Assembly: GCA_018383375.1 (NCBI GenBank)
Contig: JAHAWW010000197.1
Span: 1-5,430 of the forward strand
DNA: 5,430 nucleotides
Source: Prevotellamassilia sp.
GTDB taxonomy: Bacteria > Bacteroidota > Bacteroidia > Bacteroidales > Bacteroidaceae
Direction of reading: 5' to 3'
The number at the start of each line of letters is the position of its first letter. The stretch's first letter is position 1. A program made the translations under genes and the position numbers. This document shows, piece after piece, positions 1-4,039 of this stretch. The notes beneath the pieces were generated by a model. That model made no database searches, had not been told where the DNA came from, and saw nothing but the letters and a program-made list of their open reading frames with translations.

Positions 1-47
1 TCAAATATTCAAAACATTACGGCAGAACCATTCTACCATGTTTTTTG

Positions 48-78
48 CAAAAATAAGAATAACAACTTGTTTTGGCAA
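48..78 (-). promoter_or_regulatory. Candidate leftward promoter at the left edge
   Basis: Read on the minus strand, TATTTTTG (48-55) matches the Bacteroidota -7 consensus TAnnTTTG. A TTG (76-78) lies 20 nt upstream as a minimal -33 element. The start would fall near position 44 and transcription would leave the window leftward. The region is AT-rich, so a chance match is quite possible. No gene is visible in the remaining 40 nt apart from a 12-codon ORF (39-1). Confidence 0.3.
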
Positions 79-220
79 CAAAACAATAATAAGAAGCATT
101 TTGGGGACCTTCTCTCTATATAGCTAAATCGTATTCTTTCATACACTCAAAGGAGATGTCGTTTGTGAAAACAATTAAGGAAACTCGTAGTCAAAAGAAA
201 TGCAAATCTGCTTCAAATAA

Positions 221-275
221 CAAAACCGCGACGCCCGAATGATGTTCGGCAGCGTCGCGGCTTTGCTTTTTGTGT
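221..275 (-). terminator. Rho-independent terminator of the DUF2795 operon, possibly bidirectional
   Basis: The sequence 226-233 (CCGCGACG) pairs perfectly with 253-260 (CGTCGCGG). Inside this, CCGAA (235-239) pairs with TTCGG (245-249) around a five-base loop. On the minus strand the hairpin follows the stop of the 286-507 gene by about 25 nt and is followed by a T-rich stretch (TTTTGTTATTTG), the classic intrinsic terminator layout. On the plus strand it is followed by CTTTGCTTTTTG, so it may also stop rightward transcripts. Apart from this hairpin and a weak leftward promoter, I see nothing convincing in 1-285. A 28-codon plus-strand ORF (156-242) runs into the hairpin and is probably spurious. 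Confidence 0.85.
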
Positions 276-285
276 GGGGTTGTAT

Positions 286-507
286 TTATTTATCGGCTTT
301 ATAGGCTTTGATGATTTTGCGGTTGCTGATGAGGAGGCAGGCGAAAAGCACGATGTTGATTACCACTGAGGCGACATTGTGCACATGAGCGTTGCCTTGC
401 AGACAATCGTAGCCGACCCAAAATGCCAAACCGGCGGTCAGCATCAACATCACGACACATACTGCACAAAGGCGGCGCGCCACACGATATTGTTTCTCAG
501 AAACCAT
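286..507 (-). CDS. Small two-span membrane protein, unknown function
   Basis: This encodes 73 residues that I do not recognise as a named family. It has two hydrophobic segments, about residues 13-33 and 42-61, joined by a short loop containing H41 and H43. The N-terminus is basic (K5, R8, R11, R12) and the C-terminus is basic (R63, K64, K67, K70, K73). The positive-inside rule therefore predicts an inner-membrane hairpin with both ends in the cytoplasm. The ATG at 507 is chosen because it lies 13 nt after the stop of the DUF2795 gene. A longer in-frame reading from 615 would overlap that gene by 95 nt and add an unconvincing Lys/Ser/Thr-rich leader. The two genes probably form one operon, read from the promoter at 810-840 and ended by the terminator at 226-260. 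No enzymatic motif is seen, so a small regulatory or accessory membrane protein is only a guess. Confidence 0.65.
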   Translation of the reverse strand: MVSEKQYRVARRLCAVCVVMLMLTAGLAFWVGYDCLQGNAHVHNVASVVINIVLFACLLISNRKIIKAYKADK

Positions 508-520
508 TGGCCGAAACTGA

Positions 521-742
521 TTAGTATTCGTCTTCGTTGAAAAGGAAGTCTTCTTTTGTGGGATAGTCGGGCCATACGTCTTCGATGGTTTCATAGACTT
601 CGCCCTCATCTTCAAGTTCCTGAAGGTTTTCTACCACCTCCATTGGAGCGCCTGAGCGCATAGCATAGTCAATGAGTTCGTCTTTGGTGGCAGGCCAAGG
701 TGCATCTTCGAGTTTAGAAGCTAATTCCAGTGTCCAATACAT
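521..742 (-). CDS. DUF2795 family small acidic protein
   Basis: This encodes 73 residues, very acidic, with the ending FNEDEY. The central part (about residues 14-46) has the pattern WPATKDELIDYAMRSGAP followed by EVVENLQELEDEGE, which I recognise as the DUF2795-type small protein common in Bacteroidota. The spacing of hydrophobic residues suggests two helices connected by the SGAP turn. The tail has WPDYPTKEDF. There is no signal peptide or membrane segment, so it should be cytoplasmic; its molecular role is unknown to me. The ATG at 742 starts the recognisable MYWTLELASKLED N-terminus. An in-frame ATG at 823 would add 27 residues that do not fit the family and would start upstream of the predicted transcription start (near 806). 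The leader is A-rich without a Shine-Dalgarno sequence, as is usual in this phylum. The gene is first in a probable operon with the small membrane protein downstream. Confidence 0.82.
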   Translation of the reverse strand: MYWTLELASKLEDAPWPATKDELIDYAMRSGAPMEVVENLQELEDEGEVYETIEDVWPDYPTKEDFLFNEDEY

Positions 743-809
743 AATATCAATTAGTTTTAGATGTTTGTTATTTTTTGTTGTTGATAAGGCTTTGCTCTTT
801 AAGCGCGTG

Positions 810-840
810 CAAAGATAGTGCAAGGTGAGCGGCGAGCAAA
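810..840 (-). promoter_or_regulatory. Consensus Bacteroidota promoter for the DUF2795 operon, inside repeat copy A
   Basis: On the minus strand, TTTG (837-840) is followed after exactly 19 nt by TATCTTTG (810-817). This matches the Bacteroidota primary sigma factor pattern, TTTG then TAnnTTTG. Predicted transcription starts near 806, giving a leader of about 63 nt before the ATG at 742. Both elements lie within the first arm of repeat copy A, apart from the outermost base at 810. Copies B and C have the same layout with damaged -7 boxes (TATCTTTT and CATCTTTA). Confidence 0.7.
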
Positions 841-892
841 ATAAAAAAACGTTTTTTTATTTCTGCTTGTCCGAGCCGCAGCCTATCTTATG
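811..892. repeat. Intergenic imperfect palindrome, copy A
   Basis: This 82-nt unit begins AAAGATAGTGCAAGGTGAGC and ends GCCGCAGCCTATCTTATG. The outer arms are complementary (AAGATAG with CTATCTT), with partial pairing further in. The centre (839-862) is a perfect 24-nt palindrome: an A-rich arm, CG at the middle, and a T-rich arm. Copy B follows after one base. From memory, elements of this form are dispersed in Prevotella and Bacteroides intergenic regions; that recollection was not checked. There is no coding capacity. Confidence 0.85.
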
Positions 893-893
893 A

Positions 894-972
894 AAAGATA
901 GTGCAAGGTGAGCGGCGAGCAAAATAAAAAACTATTTTTTTTCTGCTTGTCCGAGCCGCAGCCTATCTTATG
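894..972. repeat. Intergenic imperfect palindrome, copy B
   Basis: This 79-nt unit is identical to copy A in both arms and differs only in the A/T-rich centre, where CTA replaces the CG core and three bases are lost. The perfect central palindrome of copy A is therefore broken here. Identical arms with a drifting centre suggest recent tandem duplication with slippage, or selection on the arms. Confidence 0.85.
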
Positions 973-973
973 T

Positions 974-1017
974 AAAGATGGTGCAAGGTGAGCGCAAAGG
1001 CCAAATAAAACTGGTTT
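974..1017. repeat. Intergenic repeat, truncated copy C
   Basis: This is only the first arm (AAAGATGGTGCAAGGTGAGC), followed by a diverged A-rich stretch ending in GGTTTT. The second arm (GCCGCAGCCTATCTT) is missing. Its place is taken by the plus-strand promoter of the lysine exporter genes at 1021-1051. The remaining intergenic sequence, 743-809, is an A/T-rich leader with nothing else recognisable. Confidence 0.7.
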
Positions 1018-1020
1018 TAA

Positions 1021-1051
1021 TTTGACATTCCCAGGTTGCGGTGTAACTTTG
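1021..1051 (+). promoter_or_regulatory. Promoter of the split lysO genes
   Basis: TTTG (1021-1024), then 19 nt, then TAACTTTG (1044-1051) matches the Bacteroidota promoter consensus at both boxes. With the -7 box centred at 1047-1048, the transcription start should be near 1054-1056, only 1-3 nt before the ATG at 1057. This predicts a nearly leaderless mRNA and leaves no room for a lysine riboswitch. Confidence 0.7.
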
Positions 1052-1056
1052 TGGTT

Positions 1057-1350
1057 ATGTTGACGGTTTTCTTTATTATGCTGTTGGGTGTCGGACTGGG
1101 ATATGTTTTTGGCCGACGCTTGTCGTGGGTGCGCCATGGCGTGTTGCCGCTCATTGGTCTGCTGCTGTTTTTGCTTGGCGTAGAAGTGGGTGGCGATGAT
1201 TGCATTATGTCGTCGTGGAGCACTATCGGGATAGACGCCATTGTGATTACGCTGGCAGCGACCGGCGGCAGTGTGGCGGCAGCATGGCTGTTGTGGCTGA
1301 TGATATATAGGAAAGAAACAAGACGGCGCCGAGAGGAGGAGTTGCGATGA
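1057..1350 (+). CDS. lysO (N-terminal part): LysO-type lysine exporter, N-terminal subunit (split gene)
   Basis: This encodes 97 residues with three membrane spans, about 2-18, 29-46 and 58-83, and a strongly basic tail (RKETRRRREEELR). The pattern IMLLGVGLGYVFGRR followed by LFLLGVEVGGD fits the N-terminal domain of the LysO/YbjE (DUF340) family, which exports L-lysine across the inner membrane. In E. coli LysO is one polypeptide of about 300 residues. Here the first spans are a separate protein, which I recall as usual in Bacteroidota. Charge distribution predicts N-terminus outside and C-terminus in the cytoplasm. The ATG at 1057 is preferred; a TTG at 1036 lies upstream of the promoter's -7 box, and an ATG at 1078 would remove part of the first span. 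The stop overlaps the next start as ATGA, so the two subunits are probably translationally coupled in equal amounts. Confidence 0.8.
   Translation: MLTVFFIMLLGVGLGYVFGRRLSWVRHGVLPLIGLLLFLLGVEVGGDDCIMSSWSTIGIDAIVITLAATGGSVAAAWLLWLMIYRKETRRRREEELR
1335..1340 (+). promoter_or_regulatory. Shine-Dalgarno-like site for the second LysO gene
   Basis: GGAGGA ends 6 nt before the ATG at 1347. Such a strong purine site is unusual in Bacteroidota, where most genes lack one. It lies inside the Arg/Glu codons at the end of the first gene, so the coding sequence alone could explain it. It may help re-initiation at the overlapping ATGA. Confidence 0.4.
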
Positions 1351-1946
1351 AGACGACGTTGGGGATATTAGGTTGTTTCGTTGTGGGGATTGCCGTGGGG
1401 CGTTGGGGCGCTTTGTCCGACCCAGTCATCATCGGGCATGTGAGTTTTGCGGCTTTATGCCTGCTTATGCTCTGCGTGGGCATAATGGTGGGGAGCGACA
1501 AGACCATGCTCCGTCAGATACGCTCACTGCCACGTTTGAGTTTGTGGCTGCCCGTATGCACCATTGGCGGTGCTTTGGCCGGCAGTGTGCTGGCGGCCCT
1601 ATTGGTGCATCGTTTGCCGACGGACGGATTGGCCGTGGGTTCGGGCTTGGGCTATTATTCGCTATCGAGTTTGCTCATTGGTGACTTGCGCGGAGCCGAA
1701 TTGGGCACAATTGCATTGATTTCAAACATTATGCGAGAGGTGATCACCTTGCTTTTTGCCCCATTGTTGGTGCGTTATTGTGGTGCTTTTGCTCCTATTG
1801 CCGCGGGTGGTGCCACAACTGCCGACACTACGCTGCCGGTCATTATGCAGTATGCCGGTGCGCGCTGGACCACCCTCTCTGTTTTCCACGGCTGTGTGGT
1901 AGATTTCTCGGTGCCTTTCCTCGTCACGTTTTTCTGCACGGTCTGA
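1347..1946 (+). CDS. lysO (C-terminal part): LysO-type lysine exporter, C-terminal subunit
   Basis: This encodes 199 residues forming the main DUF340 domain of a lysine exporter. The family-typical stretches are GLGYYSLSSLLI (100-111), the acidic helix from E118 (ELGTIALISNIMRE to E131), and GGATTADTTLPVI (154-166). The rest is hydrophobic, with about three spans in residues 5-88 and further spans across 95-198. Residues 14-86 align in order with residues 11-82 of the upstream small subunit (see findings). Charges predict that this repeat has the opposite orientation, N-terminus inside. The start is fixed by the 4-nt overlap with the previous gene and the family-like MKTTLGILG beginning. It probably acts with the upstream subunit in one inner-membrane complex. 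Lysine as substrate is inferred from family membership only. It is the last gene of its operon: a hairpin follows the stop and a new promoter lies at 2007-2038. Confidence 0.88.
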   Translation: MKTTLGILGCFVVGIAVGRWGALSDPVIIGHVSFAALCLLMLCVGIMVGSDKTMLRQIRSLPRLSLWLPVCTIGGALAGSVLAALLVHRLPTDGLAVGSGLGYYSLSSLLIGDLRGAELGTIALISNIMREVITLLFAPLLVRYCGAFAPIAAGGATTADTTLPVIMQYAGARWTTLSVFHGCVVDFSVPFLVTFFCTV

Positions 1947-1979
1947 CGCCGTTGCCTCACAGAGTGGCACGATACGGCG
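1947..1979 (+). terminator. Hairpin directly after the LysO genes, possible terminator
   Basis: CGCCGT (1947-1952) pairs with ACGGCG (1974-1979). Inside, TGC (1953-1955) pairs with GCA (1967-1969) and CAC (1958-1960) with GTG (1964-1966) around an AGA loop. It starts on the base after the stop codon. No T-run follows directly; the nearest is TTTT about 13 nt later. It could be an imperfect terminator or a 3'-end stabilising hairpin. Confidence 0.4.
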
Positions 1980-2006
1980 GCAAAAGCGCGGTTTTGGTTG
2001 AATATT

Positions 2007-2038
2007 TTTGGGAGAAAAACAGGGACTGCGTAAATTTG
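2007..2038 (+). promoter_or_regulatory. Promoter of the histidine kinase/regulator operon
   Basis: TTTG (2007-2010), then 20 nt, then TAAATTTG (2031-2038) fits the Bacteroidota promoter consensus. The predicted start near 2042 gives a leader of about 44 nt before the ATG at 2086. This suggests that the two-component genes are transcribed separately from the upstream LysO genes. Confidence 0.65.
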
Positions 2039-2085
2039 TTGCGGATTATTATCGGTCCGTCTAATACTGTCTTAAACCTTGCCCG

Positions 2086-3252
2086 ATGTCGCAGCTCAAT
2101 CCTCAATATAAGCGTCGCGAGACCTATATTTATTGTCTGATTTGGACGCTGGCTTTTTTTCTTTCGGTTGTCGAAGGTTTTTTACATCAAGAAAAATTCG
2201 ACAACCCGTCATACGACTGGACGCATTTGTTTTATATCATCCGGCTCAACTGCGTCTTTTTGGTTGTTTTTCTTCTCCACAATTATTTTTTGGTGCCGTT
2301 GCTGGTGAAGCGCAGCAAGTGGCTCTATTCGTTGCTTTTCTTGAGTTTGGTTTTTGTGACGCCGCCCACCATCAAGGCGTTCTTTGGCAAAGAAGAACCG
2401 CCCAAAGAGTTTCTTTCACATCCCCACAACAGAGAGATGGGCAATAAAGACTTCAAGTTTCCGTTGCCAAAGGGCCGAAAGCCTTTCAAGCCTCTCCATC
2501 CGCCTTTCGGTGCCTCAGAGGTGGTGTTGAGCATCATCACGGCGCTGGTGATGGGCCTCAATCTGGGCGTGAAGTTTTTTCTGAAGTCTGAACAGAAGAC
2601 CAAAGAGATGGAACAGCTCAGACGACGTGCACTCGAAGACCAGTTGCGGTATTTGAAATACCAAATCAATCCGCACTTCTTTATGAACACGCTCAATAAT
2701 ATCCACGCGCTCGTCGACATCAATCCGGAGCAATCGAAGAAGGCCATAAGGCGCCTCTCGGATATGATGCGCTACATCCTCTATGAGGGCAACAACGACA
2801 TGGTGGCATTGCAGCAAGAGGTGGTGCTCATCAAGAGCTATACGGGTTTGATGAAAATGCGTTACAGCAAACGAGTATCCATTTCGCTCAATCTGCAAAA
2901 CAATCTGTCAAGCGCCACTCTGCCTCCCTTGCTGCTAATTTGTTTTGTCGAAAACGCTTTTAAGCACGGCGTGTCTTACGACCAGCCATCGTTCATCAAG
3001 GTGAACCTGCGCACGGGGCTGCAAAAAATCATTTTCACCTGCCACAACAGTGTGCCCCATCAGTCGCGAGCAAGCGCCAAGACACAAAGTGAAGGCGGAG
3101 TGGGGCTGGCCAACGTACGGCGGCGGCTTGACCTCATCTATGGCAACGATTACACGCTCGACATAATTAAGGGCGAAAACGACTTTTTCGTCCAGCTCAC
3201 CCTGCCTCTCAATCACGACGGGCTACGAGCCGACAACACGAAAACCATCTAA
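2086..3252 (+). CDS. LytS/YehU-type membrane sensor histidine kinase
   Basis: This encodes 388 residues. Four membrane spans lie at about 14-32, 48-69, 78-97 and 144-166. A Pro/Lys-rich loop (98-142) between spans 3 and 4 is predicted to face the periplasm. A cytoplasmic helix (167-190) leads into the His_kinase domain (PF06580), with the phosphorylated histidine H197 in QINPHFFMNTLNNI. The ATP-binding part has the N-box VENAFKHG (288-295) and the G-box GGVGLANVRRRL (337-348). All expected kinase features are present, so it should be active. It should phosphorylate the response regulator encoded 10 nt downstream. No ligand-binding domain is recognisable, so the signal is unknown; it may be sensed in the membrane or by the short periplasmic loops. 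The ATG at 2086 follows its own promoter by a suitable distance and gives a short cytoplasmic N-terminus before span 1. Confidence 0.93.
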   Translation: MSQLNPQYKRRETYIYCLIWTLAFFLSVVEGFLHQEKFDNPSYDWTHLFYIIRLNCVFLVVFLLHNYFLVPLLVKRSKWLYSLLFLSLVFVTPPTIKAFFGKEEPPKEFLSHPHNREMGNKDFKFPLPKGRKPFKPLHPPFGASEVVLSIITALVMGLNLGVKFFLKSEQKTKEMEQLRRRALEDQLRYLKYQINPHFFMNTLNNIHALVDINPEQSKKAIRRLSDMMRYILYEGNNDMVALQQEVVLIKSYTGLMKMRYSKRVSISLNLQNNLSSATLPPLLLICFVENAFKHGVSYDQPSFIKVNLRTGLQKIIFTCHNSVPHQSRASAKTQSEGGVGLANVRRRLDLIYGNDYTLDIIKGENDFFVQLTLPLNHDGLRADNTKTI

Positions 3253-3262
3253 TCTTCACACT

Positions 3263-3994
3263 ATGATACACTGTTTAGTCATCGACGACGAACCGCTGGC
3301 TTTGGAACAGCTCAAGACCTACATCGAAAAGACTGAAGGACTCACACTCGTTGCGGCCGTCGAGAGTGCCACCGAAGCCGCAAAGCACCTGGAGAGCGAA
3401 CGCGTCGATGCCATCTTCACCGACATCCAAATGCCCGACATTAGCGGAATGGAATTCATCCGCTCTCTCGAAACAGCGCCCATAGTGGTCTTCACCACGG
3501 CTTATAGTCAATATGCCATCGAGGGCTTTAAGGTCAATGCTTTGGACTATCTGCTCAAACCTTTCGGGCTTGACGATTTCAAAAAGACGGCCGAAAAAGT
3601 CAAGCGGCAATACGAGCTGCAGCAACAGGCCGAAATGGCCGAACTGCACCCCACGACCGACGACGAAGCCATCTTTATCAAAACAGACTACAAAACCATC
3701 AGGGTGGAGACCGACAACATCCGCTATGTCGAGGGTATGAGCGAATATCTGCGTTTTCACTTCCGCGACGACCACAAACCCGTCACGGCTCTGCTGAGCA
3801 TGAAACGGCTTGAAAGCCACTTATCGGGCAAGCATTTCATGCGCGTACACCGCTCTTATCTCATCAATCTGTCCTGCATCAGAGAATACAACCGCCAGCG
3901 CATCACCCTCGAAGGCGGCGAAATCATACCGGTGGGCGATATTTACAAAAACACTTTCTTGACCTATCTTGAAGGAAAATTCCTCTACGGTTAG
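3263..3994 (+). CDS. LytTR-family response regulator
   Basis: This encodes 243 residues in two domains. The receiver domain (1-120) has the acidic pair D8-D9, the phosphoacceptor D54 in FTDIQMPDISG, T78/T79 in the VVFTTAYSQYA strand, and K99 in DYLLKPF. After a Gln/Glu-rich linker (115-130), a LytTR DNA-binding domain (about 137-243) is recognised from IFIKTDYKTIRV, then IRYVEGMSEYLRF, then FMRVHRSYLINL. All phosphorylation residues are intact. It is a transcription factor paired with the kinase 10 nt upstream, with both genes in one operon. Its target genes cannot be read from this window; LytTR proteins typically bind direct repeats. The ATG at 3263 is the natural start, since the receiver's first strand (IHCLVIDDE) begins directly. 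The stop lies 5 nt from the stop of the convergent symporter gene. Confidence 0.95.
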   Translation: MIHCLVIDDEPLALEQLKTYIEKTEGLTLVAAVESATEAAKHLESERVDAIFTDIQMPDISGMEFIRSLETAPIVVFTTAYSQYAIEGFKVNALDYLLKPFGLDDFKKTAEKVKRQYELQQQAEMAELHPTTDDEAIFIKTDYKTIRVETDNIRYVEGMSEYLRFHFRDDHKPVTALLSMKRLESHLSGKHFMRVHRSYLINLSCIREYNRQRITLEGGEIIPVGDIYKNTFLTYLEGKFLYG

Positions 3995-4039
3995 GCAGTT
4001 TAATCGGTGGTCTGCGAGCGCGGACGGCTTAAGACTGCC
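3994..4039. terminator. Extended hairpin over the convergent stop codons
   Basis: GGCAGT (3994-3999) pairs with ACTGCC (4034-4039), and TTAA (4000-4003) pairs with TTAA (4029-4032), leaving G4033 as a bulge. An inner stem joins GTCTGC (4010-4015) to GCGGAC (4020-4025), with one G-T pair, around a GAGC loop. The structure includes the last base of the regulator stop and the whole symporter stop. It has no T-run on either side, so it is not a standard intrinsic terminator. It is the only strong structure available to separate the two converging transcripts. Confidence 0.5.

Noticed and set aside
1..39. A 12-codon leftward ORF ending exactly at the window edge.
   Set aside because: It is too short to judge, and the candidate promoter before it is weak. 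It is likely chance.
156..242. A 28-codon plus-strand ORF with AGGAG-like sequence just before the ATG.
   Set aside because: It runs into the terminator hairpin and uses the hairpin as its last codons. It has no promoter match upstream, and its composition (Lys/Ser/Asn) looks like translated AT-rich spacer.
508..615. N-terminal extension of the small membrane protein to an ATG at 615.
   Set aside because: It would overlap the well-supported DUF2795 gene by 95 nt, and the added residues look like an out-of-frame translation of it.
743..823. Upstream start of the DUF2795 protein at 823.
   Set aside because: It lies before the predicted transcription start, and the extra 27 residues do not fit the family.
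1036..1056. TTG at 1036 as the start of the small LysO subunit.
   Set aside because: It lies within the promoter spacer, upstream of the -7 box, and so would not be transcribed from that promoter.
883..1137. Minus-strand ORF across the repeat region.
   Set aside because: It consists of translated repeat arms and antisense to the LysO gene, with no protein-like composition.
3275..3820. A 181-codon antisense ORF within the response regulator.
   Set aside because: It is a shadow of the regulator's codon bias; the sense frame has all receiver and LytTR motifs.
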